DNA of 64,000 nucleotides from Flavobacterium sp. (GCF_039595935.1 NZ_JBCNKR010000006.1:744001-808000); one strand, 5' to 3'. Shown: positions 37,203-45,581, counted from the stretch's first letter. The notes: generated by a model not told the origin, from the sequence alone. Numbers and translations are program-made.

Positions 37203-38381
37203 TTATTTAATTAGTATTTGATCGTTTTTTATGGTGTAATTAATACCGTGAATGTCGTTGAAATAACTCATCACTTTATCAATAGATTCGTCCTTGAAAC
37301 TAGCATTGAATTTCTCGTTGGCCAGTTTTTCATTTTTATTTACAATCGTAACATTGTAGCGTCTTTCGAGTTTTGTAATAATGTTTTTAAAAGTCATATT
37401 TCTAAAAGTCAGTCCGCCGTCTATCCATGAAGTATAAATATCTGTGATAACCGCTTTTGTCGAAATTTTAGCATTTTCTTTATTGAAACTTCCTTTAAAT
37501 CCCGGTTTCAGAATCGTATTTTTTAAAGCATCAAATTCTTCGTTTGACTGATACATTCCAACAGAACCTTCAACTAAAACAACATCTGTTGCAGCATCTT
37601 CAGGATAATTTGAAACGTTGAAATGTGTTCCTAAAACACGGACATTCAAGTCGTCAGCATTTACAATGAATGGATGTTTTTTATCTTTTGCAACATCAAA
37701 AAATGCTTCTCCATCAAGAAATACCTGTCTGTTTTCTCCGGCAATAAATTTTACAGGATATTTTAAAGTTGTTCCTGCGTTTAAGTGAACCATAGTTCCA
37801 TCTGATAATTGAAGACGGAATTTTTTTCCGTATGGAATTTTAATCGTGTTGTAAACTAGTTTTTCAGGATCTAAGCTGCTTTCATAAGCAATTTTATCTC
37901 CGTTTTGATTTCCAACAACATTTCCTTTAGCATCTTTTATTTGTGCCGAATTATGCTCAGATAAAATCTGCGTTTCACCATTTTCTAATTGAAGTACGAT
38001 GTCAGAACTTTTAAAATCGAATTTTTGTTCCACAACTTTGTTTGAAACATGTTGTTTGTAGAAAAAGCCAATTCCCAATAAAACAACTACAGAAGCGGCA
38101 ATCGAAATATATTTTCTGAAATTTGATCTTCTTTCAGGCAGTTCAATTACAGTTTCTTCTTCTTTAGAAGCCGATAAAATATTCATGAAAATAATATCAG
38201 CAGTTTGTTTATCCATTTTTGGCATTTCCCCCAAAAGACTTTGAATGTCTTCTACCGTTGGGAAATCATCCGTAAGCTGATTTTTTTTATAATAAGCAAC
38301 TACTTCGTTTACTTCTTCGGGTGTACATTGGTTTAAAACAAACTTTTGTAAAAGACTTTTTATTTCAGAATTTGAATTCAT
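37203..38381 (-). CDS. FecR-type anti-sigma factor
   Basis: The 392-aa protein has a cytoplasmic N-terminal part (1-90), one membrane helix (about 91-108), a periplasmic FecR domain (IPYGKKFRLQLSDGT, then VLGTHFNVSNYPED) and a C-terminal DUF4974 domain (LTFRNMTFKNIITKLERRYN). It holds an ECF sigma factor inactive until signalled by a TonB receptor. Here the matching sigma gene lies just upstream and the STN-bearing SusC just downstream. Confidence 0.94.
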   Translation of the reverse strand: MNSNSEIKSLLQKFVLNQCTPEEVNEVVAYYKKNQLTDDFPTVEDIQSLLGEMPKMDKQTADIIFMNILSASKEEETVIELPERRSNFRKYISIAASVVVLLGIGFFYKQHVSNKVVEQKFDFKSSDIVLQLENGETQILSEHNSAQIKDAKGNVVGNQNGDKIAYESSLDPEKLVYNTIKIPYGKKFRLQLSDGTMVHLNAGTTLKYPVKFIAGENRQVFLDGEAFFDVAKDKKHPFIVNADDLNVRVLGTHFNVSNYPEDAATDVVLVEGSVGMYQSNEEFDALKNTILKPGFKGSFNKENAKISTKAVITDIYTSWIDGGLTFRNMTFKNIITKLERRYNVTIVNKNEKLANEKFNASFKDESIDKVMSYFNDIHGINYTIKNDQILIK

Positions 38382-38422
38382 TACGAATTGTTTTTAGGTC
38401 GGGTTCTGAATATAATACAGCC

Positions 38423-38434
38423 GAAAACGTTTTC
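38423..38434. promoter_or_regulatory. Palindrome GAAAACGTTTTC upstream of fecR
   Basis: The 12-base perfect palindrome with a central CG lies 42 bases before the fecR start. LacI-family regulators typically bind palindromes of this kind. No LacI-type gene is in the window, so the regulator is unknown. Confidence 0.45.
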
Positions 38435-38525
38435 AGTACTACTCAAACGTTATAAATTTTTAAATTTTAACATTTGGCAAGATTGATTTTAATCTAAGTG
38501 GTTGATTATCAATTGTTGTTTTGCG

Positions 38526-38629
38526 CGCAGATTTTACAGATTTAAGCAGATTTGCGCAGAAATTTTTTTATTTCTTTCGTATTTCAAATGAGGTAAATAA
38601 AAAATCTGCTTAAATCTGTAAAATCTGCG
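38526..38629. repeat. Long palindrome with tandem CAGATTT-type words
   Basis: A perfect 28-base inverted repeat has arms at 38526-38553 and 38602-38629 with a 48-base spacer. Each arm contains three copies of a word close to GCAGATTT. It accounts for the fecR-sigma gap together with a terminator and the GAAAACGTTTTC palindrome. Confidence 0.9.
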
Positions 38630-38650
38630 TGAAAAAATTAACCATAAAAA

Positions 38651-38675
38651 AAATCACTTCGAAAAGAAGTGATTT
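38651..38675 (-). terminator. Terminator after the ECF sigma gene
   Basis: AAATCACTTC (38651-38660) and GAAGTGATTT (38666-38675) pair perfectly around GAAAA. On the minus strand a run of eight T follows, so sigma and fecR are separate transcription units. Confidence 0.85.
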
Positions 38676-38698
38676 AATTGGTTAAAAATTGGTTTTGG

Positions 38699-39262
38699 TT
38701 AGATAATCTCGTCGTGAACCTGAAAAAAGACCCGCATTGATTCTAATGCTTTGCTCATTTGATTCCTGACAGTATTTATAGAAATGCCGAGTTCCTGACT
38801 AATTTCTTCGTAACTCATGCCTTTCTTTCGTGACATTTTAAAAATTTGTTTCCGTTTTGGCGGTAACTGTTTCATTGCCTGTTTTTGCAGTTTTTTGCAG
38901 TCTTCCTCGCGAATGGAATAATCTCCGTATTCATGCGATTTTTGACTTTCATAAAAAACGGCTTCTTTCAAAACCAAATCATTGGCGGCTTTATTCAAAG
39001 TATTAAAAGCCTGATTTCTGGCAATGGTAAAAATATAGGCTTTAAAAGATTGTTCTGTGTTGAGGTTTTCGCGATGCTGCCAGACTTTCATAAAAACATC
39101 CTGAACATTTTCTTCGGCAGCTTCTTTCGATTTTAATAAACTAATACTGTAGCCGTAAATATCCTGATAATACAAATCAAAAAGGGAACGAAATGCTTTT
39201 TCGCTGCCATTTTTTAATTCGCTTACCAATAATTTGTCGCTATAGTCTTTGGCTTCCAACAT
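38699..39262 (-). CDS. ECF-type RNA polymerase sigma factor
   Basis: The 187-aa protein has sigma region 2 (KAFRSLFDLYYQDIYGYS, then ENVQDVFMKVWQHRENL) and region 4 with a helix-turn-helix (MSYEEISQELGISINTVRNQM). It lacks regions 1 and 3, as ECF factors do. With the FecR gene next to it, it most likely drives the starch locus in response to substrate at SusC. A good promoter (39343-39371) and a terminator frame it as a single-gene unit. Confidence 0.94.
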   Translation of the reverse strand: MLEAKDYSDKLLVSELKNGSEKAFRSLFDLYYQDIYGYSISLLKSKEAAEENVQDVFMKVWQHRENLNTEQSFKAYIFTIARNQAFNTLNKAANDLVLKEAVFYESQKSHEYGDYSIREEDCKKLQKQAMKQLPPKRKQIFKMSRKKGMSYEEISQELGISINTVRNQMSKALESMRVFFQVHDEII

Positions 39263-39342
39263 TAAATTAATTAGTTTGTATTTAAATCTAATTATATTAC
39301 GATACTATCAAAAATCGATACTCTAATGCGTTGAGTGGTTAG

Positions 39343-39371
39343 CAAATATATAAAAATATTATTCGCAGCAA
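39343..39371 (-). promoter_or_regulatory. Promoter of the ECF sigma gene
   Basis: The minus strand shows TTG (39371-39369), an 18-base spacer and TATATTTG (39350-39343). This is the best housekeeping-type promoter in the window and leaves a leader of about 75 bases. The remainder of the 39263-39652 gap is AT-rich, with one terminator and no coding potential seen. Confidence 0.65.
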
Positions 39372-39574
39372 ATAATGCTAAAATAAACTTAATTCGCTTT
39401 TTTGTGATTTATTTTGAGTACAATCTCAATAAACACGGCAGTAAAACCCGTTTTATCAAGTTGATAACTTTTTGGCTAATTTTTTAAAAATTAACTATAA
39501 TGAGGTTTGTTTTTTGAGAATATTCTTATTTTGAAATTAATTGTCTAAAGAATCAAAAACAAAATTTGTAAAAA

Positions 39575-39606
39575 AAATCCTTTTATCTGTTGAGATAAAA
39601 GGATTT
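39575..39606 (-). terminator. Terminator after the ACT-like gene
   Basis: AAATCCTTTTATCT (39575-39588) and AGATAAAAGGATTT (39593-39606) make a perfect 14-base stem with a GTTG loop, followed on the minus strand by seven T. Confidence 0.88.
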
Positions 39607-39652
39607 AGTTTTTTGAATCTGCGTACAGGAAGATTCGGGGTATTACAAATTA

Positions 39653-40309
39653 TTAGTTTTTCAAATCTTTGATAACTTTAAAAGCAACGTCAACCTGATC
39701 TTCACCAACTAAAATGGTAAATTCATTTGAAGTTGAAATAACCTCATTGATAATGATTCCTTCCCAAGCTAAACGCTGGAAAATGAAATAGTAAATACCA
39801 GGAACTACAATGTTTTCTTTTGGTAATTTAACCGTGATCGAAGCCAGATTATCTAATTTTTGAATTAGTTTTTCTCTCATAAAGTGTTTTTCAACTAAAT
39901 GATTAACACTGCTGCTTACTACAATATTAGTTTCGTTTACACCACGAGATGAAGTGTAAAAAATATCAGATAAAGCATTGATATCAGAAATCAAATCAGC
40001 TTGTTTGTTTAAAACAGTTTCTGAAGCTGCGAAAGTGTAATCTGTAAGCTCAGATCTTACTGTAATTTCGCCAATATTCTTGATTACTTTATTGATTTTG
40101 TGGTTTAATTTAAAATCTAATTCTTCGGTTAATCGTTTCAACGACATTACAACGGCGCCTTGTTTTACTTCTTTACCAAACTCATTTTCAAGCTCGGTCA
40201 TAATGTTCCGAGAAAGAGAAGTCAGGTTGATAATCCCGAGAGATAAAGCATTTAAAAGAAAGGGTTTTGTTTTGATGTAATTTTCGACGATGGAAGAAAC
40301 GGTTTTCAT
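39653..40309 (-). CDS. Conserved protein with C-terminal ACT-like domain
   Basis: The 218-aa protein has a helical N-terminal half (about 1-75) resembling a winged-helix-like region. A C-terminal part (about 150-218, VPGIYYFIFQRLAWEGIIIN to VAFKVIKDL) looks like the regulatory ACT domain of aspartate kinase. No kinase domain is present. Homologues are often labelled aspartate kinase by transfer; an amino-acid-sensing regulator is more plausible but unproven. It has its own promoter and terminator. Confidence 0.7.
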   Translation of the reverse strand: MKTVSSIVENYIKTKPFLLNALSLGIINLTSLSRNIMTELENEFGKEVKQGAVVMSLKRLTEELDFKLNHKINKVIKNIGEITVRSELTDYTFAASETVLNKQADLISDINALSDIFYTSSRGVNETNIVVSSSVNHLVEKHFMREKLIQKLDNLASITVKLPKENIVVPGIYYFIFQRLAWEGIIINEVISTSNEFTILVGEDQVDVAFKVIKDLKN

Positions 40310-40376
40310 AATTTTTTTTCTTTTTTTTTGTAACGTAATTGGGTTGGTTTAGTTAATTTGATGTTATAAATCTTTG

Positions 40377-40407
40377 CAAAGATAAATAAAAAAACAATTT
40401 GTTACAA
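40377..40407 (-). promoter_or_regulatory. Promoter of the ACT-like gene
   Basis: The minus strand shows TTG (40407-40405), a 20-base spacer and TATCTTTG (40384-40377). The -7 box is part of a short palindrome ATCTTTGCAAAGAT at 40370-40383. Confidence 0.6.
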
Positions 40408-40428
40408 TTATAACAAGAAAAAATTATG

Positions 40429-40800
40429 TTAAAAATGATAAAATGCGTCTGTAAGATGTTCAATTGCAAATGATTCCCCGTTTTTATGGATCGCAACGAT
40501 GTCAAAACGAATATTTAAATCGTCACAAAAATCCTTTTCCCTATAGTTTATGTAGGCATTTACTGCTTTTATTAGGAGTTGAATTTTTTTTGGCTTCACA
40601 AAATCCTGCGGAGAACCAAAATCTAAACTCGATCTTGTCTTCACTTCTACGATTGCCAAAACTTCATCTTTTTGTGCAATAATATCTATTTCGGCTTTTT
40701 GAAAAACCCAGTTTCTTTCTAAAATTTCATACCCATTTTCTTCGAGATGATTTACTGCAAGTTCTTCTCCTTTTTTGCCAAGTTCGTTATGTTCTGCCAT
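40429..40800 (-). CDS. yraN: YraN family protein (UPF0102, endonuclease-like fold)
   Basis: From the ATG at 40798-40800 the 123-aa product starts MAEHNELGKKGEELAVNHL. It carries the restriction-endonuclease-like core AEIDIIAQKD and VEVKTR, the E, D and ExK of a PD-(D/E)XK fold. The length fits UPF0102. A longer in-frame start at 40863 would read through a CAAAG-type repeat and is unlikely. The cellular role of the family is not settled; a link to DNA processing is usually assumed. Confidence 0.9.
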   Translation of the reverse strand: MAEHNELGKKGEELAVNHLEENGYEILERNWVFQKAEIDIIAQKDEVLAIVEVKTRSSLDFGSPQDFVKPKKIQLLIKAVNAYINYREKDFCDDLNIRFDIVAIHKNGESFAIEHLTDAFYHF

Positions 40801-40849
40801 GTTTAGTTTTTCAGTCTCAGTGACGGTTTTCAGTTTCTTAAAATAAAAA

Positions 40850-40888
40850 ACGCAAAGGCACAAAGAATTAAACTTTGCGGCTTTGCGT
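40850..40888. repeat. Inverted repeat of the CGCAAAG family, short copy
   Basis: ACGCAAAGGCACAAAG (40850-40865) pairs with CTTTGCGGCTTTGCGT (40873-40888) with two mismatches. Same word as the repeat at 19478-19625. It lies between the LD-carboxypeptidase and yraN. Confidence 0.75.
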
Positions 40889-40942
40889 CTCTGCGAGATT
40901 TTATGTGTGGTATTTAAGAGACTTTCTTAAATTGAATTGTTG

Positions 40943-41941
40943 TTATTTCTGAAAAGTAACCGTACTTCCAGCTGCATTTACATCAATAGAAATAGTACTT
41001 CCCATAACTAAAGCGCGATTATCCTGAATATGCCCGGCTGGGAAATTAAAGATTACCGGAATATTGTATTTTTTGGTAACATCGTCAATAATTTCAAGAG
41101 CATTTTTCCCCCACGGAACTTCGTTGTCTTTCATTTTCGTCATTCCGCCAATAATGATTCCTTTTAAATTTTCGATGCAGCCATTGCGTCGTAAATTCAT
41201 CATCATACGATCAATATGATAAAGATATTCATCTAAATCTTCGATAAATAAAATCTTATCCTTGCAGTCAATTGCCGATGGAGAACCTAATAAACTATAT
41301 AAAATAGAAAGATTTCCTCCAACTAATTCACCAGTTGCTTTACCAAAACGATTCATGCTGCTTGGTTCAATAGAATAGGAAAGAGGTTCGCCAAACAAAC
41401 TTGATTTCATAGAACTAATCGCTGCCGCAGTTGCACGTGGAATTGTAACCGGCATAGCCCCATGAATCGATTTATAACCCATTGTATTTAAATGATTGTG
41501 TAAAACCGTTACGTCGCTAAAACCGATAATCCATTTTGGGTGTTGTTTGAATTTTGTAAAATCCAACAGATCCAGCATTCTCACAGTTCCGTAACCGCCG
41601 CGAACGCACCAAATCGCTTTTATATTTGGGTTATCTAATTGTTTTTGAAAATCGGCAGCACGCTGTTCGTCAGTTCCGGCCAATTGATGATAATCAAGTC
41701 CAATTGTACTGCCAATAACAGCTTCTAAACCCCAGCTTTTAAGCAAATCTATTGTAGGTTTTAAGTTGTCGTCGATATTTTTTCTGGCCGTTGCCAAAAG
41801 AGCTACAGTATCTCCTTTTTGTAAATAAGGTGGTGTTATCATGTTTTGTTGGGATTGACAGTTGAATGATTGTAAAGCAAAAATAAGAAATGCCAGTTTA
41901 GCACGATTAAAATATTTTGTGATAGTAAGGAAGCTTTTCAT
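40943..41941 (-). CDS. LD-carboxypeptidase (peptidase family S66)
   Basis: The 332-aa protein has the S66 triad: S142 (GFSDVTVLH), E234 (LFIEDLDEY) and H304 (FPAGHIQDN), plus the early VRGGYG motif. S66 enzymes remove the terminal D-Ala from muropeptide tetrapeptides in cell-wall recycling. The N terminus has a hydrophobic stretch ending in SFNC, a possible lipobox, so the protein may be exported; alternatively translation could begin at M34 (MITPPYLQKGD), giving a cytoplasmic form. Confidence 0.92.
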   Translation of the reverse strand: MKSFLTITKYFNRAKLAFLIFALQSFNCQSQQNMITPPYLQKGDTVALLATARKNIDDNLKPTIDLLKSWGLEAVIGSTIGLDYHQLAGTDEQRAADFQKQLDNPNIKAIWCVRGGYGTVRMLDLLDFTKFKQHPKWIIGFSDVTVLHNHLNTMGYKSIHGAMPVTIPRATAAAISSMKSSLFGEPLSYSIEPSSMNRFGKATGELVGGNLSILYSLLGSPSAIDCKDKILFIEDLDEYLYHIDRMMMNLRRNGCIENLKGIIIGGMTKMKDNEVPWGKNALEIIDDVTKKYNIPVIFNFPAGHIQDNRALVMGSTISIDVNAAGSTVTFQK

Positions 41942-41974
41942 AATATCTTTTGCTTATTTGAATGTTGAGATTAA

Positions 41975-41982
41975 CAAATATA
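41975..41982 (-). promoter_or_regulatory. Candidate -7 box for the LD-carboxypeptidase
   Basis: The minus strand reads TATATTTG, 34 bases before the start at 41941. No well-spaced TTG was found upstream. Confidence 0.5.
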
Positions 41983-42054
41983 AATTATTTACTCAAGTAA
42001 ATTATTGAAAATTCTTACAATTTATTTAAATTGAGCCCTTAAATTTTTAAAGTT

Positions 42055-43213
42055 ATGCAAATTATTAAATTTCACTTTTGTTTACTCGCCTTTTTTATAA
42101 TTTCTGTCTCAACTGCACAATCAAAAAAATATATAATCCATACCGCAGCATTTTACAATTTCGAGAATCTTTTTGATATCAATAATGATCCAAATAAAAA
42201 TGATGACGAATGGACTCCAACAGGCGCTCAGCATTGGACAAAAGAAAAATACGAACAAAAACTAAAAAATCTTTGCCAGAGTAATTGCTGAAATTGGAAC
42301 TCCTGAAAATTCAAATGCTCCAGTATTATTAGGCTGTTCCGAGATTGAAAACAGAGGCGTTCTCGAAGATTTAATAAAACAAGACAAAGATTTCCGGATA
42401 CGATTACGGAATCATTCATTTTGATTCGCCGGATCAACGTGGAATTGATGTTGCGCTTTTGTATCAAAAGAAATATTTCAGACCTACTTCTTACTCAAAT
42501 ATTCCGTTGTTGATTTACAAAAACAAAGCAATTCTTGAGGAAAATAACAATGAAGATTTAGGCGATGTTGAAATCAAAATTGATACTAAAAACCGAGTTT
42601 TTACGAGAGATCAGCTTTTGGTTTCGGGATTTTTAGAAGATGAAGAAATACATGTTATTGTCAATCACTGGCCATCGAGATCTGGCGGAGAAAAAGCCAG
42701 TAAGTCCTATTTCGGGAAGCAGCAGGAAGATTGAACAGAAAAATTATAGATTCTTTACAGCAAATAAATCCAAATGCGAAAGTACTAACCATGGGAGATT
42801 TAAATGACGGACCTTTTAATAAAAGCTATAAAAATTGCATTGGGAACAAAAGGCAAAAAAAGCGGACGTTCCTGAATTTGGCGTTTATAATCCTTTTGAA
42901 GAAATGGCTGAATAAAGGAATGGGAACTTTAGCCTTATAGAGATTCCTGGGATATTTTTGATCAAATCATAATCACGACAACTTCTTTTATTGAACCTGA
43001 TTTTTCCAGTTATAAATTTTGGAAAGCGGGCATTTTCAAGAGACCTTATCTTAATTCAGACTTCTGGAAGCATATAAAGGTTATCCGTTGCGGAATACTT
43101 TGGCAGAAGCTGGTTTTAGTGATCATTTTCCGGTTTATATTTATTTGATAAAAGAATTTAAATTGGTAGAGACGCACCGCAGTATGTCTCGCTTGTATAA
43201 TCAAAACCTATAA
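42055..43213 (+). pseudogene. Endonuclease/exonuclease/phosphatase family protein, many frameshifts
   Basis: Read across several frame changes, the sequence encodes an exported EEP-fold hydrolase of about 350-380 aa: signal peptide, then AAFYNFENLFD, GCSEIENRGVLEDL, VNHWPSRSGGEKAS, LTMGDLNDGPF and GFSDHFPVYIY. These motifs hold the metal-binding N/E and the catalytic D/H. At least seven single-base indels are visible, near 42273, 42392, 42714, 42825, 42860, 42915 and 42940, with a further one or two before 43080. Apart from the indels the codons look fully conserved. The last frame runs into the neighbouring palindrome, which supplies the stop at 43211-43213. Confidence 0.85.
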
Positions 43214-43236
43214 GACGCACTGCGGTGCATCTCTAC
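43166..43236. repeat. Double-hairpin palindrome of the GTAGAGACGCACCGCAGT type
   Basis: Arms at 43166-43183 and 43219-43236 are complementary apart from one base, and each arm region can form its own small hairpin (AGACGCAC with GTGCATCT on the right), a layout like REP pairs. It starts inside the final frame of the broken endonuclease gene and ends 40 bases before haaO. Confidence 0.85.
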
Positions 43237-43275
43237 AAATTCATTATCTTAGCTACTCACAAATTTTGAATAAAA

Positions 43276-43815
43276 ATGGCTATAGCAAAACCTTTCAACT
43301 TAACTAAATGGATTGACGAAAACCGTCATTTACTAAAACCGCCAGTTGGAAATAAAAATCTTTACGTAGATTCTGGGGATTATATTGTAATGATTGTGGC
43401 GGGACCAAATGCAAGAAAAGATTATCATTATAACGAAACAGAAGAACTTTTTTATCAGCTAGAAGGAAGTATTAAGGTTGTCATTCAGGAAGATGGACAG
43501 CGTAAAGAAATGGAATTAAATGCAGGCGATATGTATCTGCATCCTGCAAAAGTGCCACATTCTCCTGTTCGTTCAGAAGGTTCGATCGGACTTGTTATAG
43601 AAAGAAAACGTGCCGGACAAGGTTTTACAGATGGTTTACTTTGGCATTGCGACAATTGTAATCATAAATTGTATGAAGTGTATTTTGAACTTCATAATAT
43701 CGAAAAAGATTTCCTTCCTCATTTTGAACATTTCTACAATTCAGAAGAATTAAGAACGTGCGATAATTGTGGAACTGTTATGGAAACTGATCCTAGATTT
43801 ATGGCTAAGAAATAA
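43276..43815 (+). CDS. haaO: 3-hydroxyanthranilate 3,4-dioxygenase
   Basis: The 179-aa cupin enzyme has the iron ligands His/Glu in DYHYNETEELFYQL and a His in HPAKVPHSPVRS. A C-terminal rubredoxin-like metal site of two CxNC-type pairs (CDNCN near 125 and CDNCG near 160) is typical of bacterial HAAO. It opens 3-hydroxyanthranilate in the kynurenine route to quinolinate or further degradation. The other pathway genes (kynureninase, kynurenine monooxygenase) are not in the window. The gene is intact although its neighbours are riddled with indels. Confidence 0.93.
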   Translation: MAIAKPFNLTKWIDENRHLLKPPVGNKNLYVDSGDYIVMIVAGPNARKDYHYNETEELFYQLEGSIKVVIQEDGQRKEMELNAGDMYLHPAKVPHSPVRSEGSIGLVIERKRAGQGFTDGLLWHCDNCNHKLYEVYFELHNIEKDFLPHFEHFYNSEELRTCDNCGTVMETDPRFMAKK

Positions 43816-43832
43816 TCTTTTCATTCAACTAA

Positions 43833-43877
43833 AATATTAAACCAGACAGGTTTTAAAGACCTGTCTGGTTTAATATT
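43833..43877 (+). terminator. Terminator after haaO, long palindrome
   Basis: A 19-base stem pairs AATATTAAACCAGACAGGT (43833-43851) with its exact complement (43859-43877), with a 7-base loop. Its length and the ACCTGTCTGGTT core suggest a repeat-derived terminator. Confidence 0.8.
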
Positions 43878-43957
43878 ACTTTTTGTAAGAAATTATAATA
43901 TTTACAATCGTTTTTGATATATATTTGTATCATAAATGAATTAAAAAATTCTCAATT

Positions 43958-44206
43958 ATGATACAAGAGGTAATTGCATATAAAAATATAGTTGAAAATA
44001 TTGAAGGTTTAATAGATAACTCTCCTTATAAAAAGAACTATATTATTGAAAAAATTGGGATACCCAGTCCAACATTTTATCGAAAATTAAAAACACAGTC
44101 TTTTACTCCTGACGAAGTTTTATCAATTGCAAAAATACTTTCTCCTGAAGAAAATTATATGTTGGAATTGAAGGCGGATATTGAGCAAGGTAAAGTTGAG
44201 ATATAA
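43958..44206 (+). CDS. HTH antitoxin-like small protein, probably shortened at the C terminus
   Basis: The 82-aa product has a helix-turn-helix-like region (YIIEKIGIPSPTFYRKLKT, about residues 28-46) and the start of an antitoxin-like tail (ELKADIEQGKVEI). Just after, the stop lies in a duplicated TA (GATATAAAAAAT). Without the extra TA the frame continues as KNGDFITHEEMLDKLKRKK, the normal tail of such antitoxins. It faces a broken ParE-type toxin on the other strand, and the restored tail overlaps the toxin's 3' end. It has its own upstream region following the haaO terminator. Confidence 0.65.
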   Translation: MIQEVIAYKNIVENIEGLIDNSPYKKNYIIEKIGIPSPTFYRKLKTQSFTPDEVLSIAKILSPEENYMLELKADIEQGKVEI

Positions 44207-44218
44207 AAAATGGAGACT

Positions 44219-44566
44219 TTATAACGCATGAAGAAATGTTGGATAAACTGAAGAGAAAGAAAATCTTAAAATATAAGATATATCTATTGGTTTTTGCCGA
44301 TTATTATAAAAAGCTAATCAATTCGATATTAATCTTGTGTAGCTTCATAATATAATGTAATATTTCTCGAAATGACAATACTTCGACATTTCAATTTTGG
44401 ATCTATATTTTCCAAAGCGAAGGATTATTTTGCAAGCAAACTTATTATGTAGTAAAACATCCTTGATGAATTTTTGAGCTAATGAGCGGTGACCAAAAAT
44501 GATTTAAGATAATCTCTCAATAGTATAAAAGTTGTACTCTGCTTTTTTAGACCAAATAATTTTCAT
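44219..44566 (-). pseudogene. ParE/RelE-type toxin, broken by several indels
   Basis: From the ATG at 44564-44566 the reading MKIIWSKKAEYNFYTI is a typical ParE start. After frame changes the sequence continues with DYLKSFFGHRSLAQKFIKDV, then AKNPSLWKI, DPKLKCRSIVISRNITLYYE, NIELISF and finally NNRQKP, the usual ParE C-terminal hallmark. At least five single-base indels are needed to join these pieces in about 300 bases. It fills most of the gap between the HTH gene and the phosphodiesterase gene; upstream on the minus strand there is no room for a standard antitoxin. The rest of the gap (44567-44623) shows nothing. Confidence 0.7.
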
Positions 44567-44623
44567 TGTAAATTTGAAATATCCACTAAATATATAAAAA
44601 TAAACTTACATAAAGCTAAATTT

Positions 44624-45581
44624 TTACAACTCAAACTTTTTCCCCTGTTCAGGATAGATAATCTTCAATCCTAAATCATTTTGAGCTTTTAACTGCTCTT
44701 TAATTTTTGCAATATTCTTTGCAGGCGGTTTCAAATGTGTGATGATAATTTTAAAGTTTTCAAGAGAACCTTTTCCTGCTAAATCCTCTAGAACATGAAG
44801 TTCTTTCATTAAATAATTCGGAGTCAAATGGCCAAATAAAAATTTGTCAGGCTGTTCGTTAGGAAACGAAACTTCAATAAAAATTCCTTTTAATTGTTTG
44901 GCCTTAACTAATGGAGCAACTGCTGTCCATAGAGTCTTTTAGTTTATCGCTTTTTTCTACTTCATCTGGTCCTGTATCTCCTAAATATAATGCATGATCA
45001 TTTTCGTTTTTAATTAAGAAAGCAGTACTCTCAAACGGATTAACATGGCTAAGAGAAAAAGCTTTAACCGTCATTTTGGTATTAGTTAAAGGAGTTTCTT
45101 CTCCTAGATTCAAGGTTTGAAAATGATATTTTTTTAAAGGAAAGCCAGGACCTGCATCTCCAAAATTAGCCCAAGTCTGATCGTTGAAATAATGGTTTTC
45201 CATCATTTCCATACATTTATTGGTAGCATAAACCGTTTTAGAAGAATCAGCAGGAGAGTTTATAATGAAACCTGAAACATGATCTAAATGTGCATGCGAA
45301 ATCAAATATCCTTTGATGTATTTTCGTAAAACTTCGCTTGTAGAAACTTTAAAAGTTTTCTTTTCAATAGCTTTTTCAATTCCGGCATTTACAGTTCCAG
45401 CATCAAGACAGATATAATCGGTTGTATTGGATGGAGCAATTAAATAGGCTGAAAGATTTTTTTCATCAATGCCGCCCATCACTCCTAATGGAACTACTGA
45501 AAAAGAAGTTTTTGCTTTTTGAGAAAATATATTGGTTGTTACTAAAAGAAAACAAAGGAGAAGCCTAATGTACGAGGTCAT
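44624..45581 (-). pseudogene. MBL-fold class II cyclic-nucleotide phosphodiesterase-like protein, one frameshift
   Basis: The first 213 or so codons, from the ATG at 45579-45581, give a signal peptide and the class II phosphodiesterase motif SHAHLDHVSG, later LSHVNPFESTAF and LYLGDTGPDEVE. The frame then breaks near 44931-44937. One base removed restores LWTAVAPLVKAKQLKGIFIE and the tail down to FEL at 44624, about 318 aa in total. Such enzymes cleave 3',5'-cyclic nucleotides, here probably in the periplasm. An in-frame upstream ATG at 45611 adds residues before the signal peptide and is less likely. Confidence 0.82.

Noticed and set aside
44220..44352. Plus-strand continuation of the HTH gene as a toxin start (KKILKYKIYLLVF)
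   Set aside because: The minus strand over the same bases gives a much better ParE C-terminal match (NNRQKP), so the plus reading past the antitoxin tail is probably by-product.
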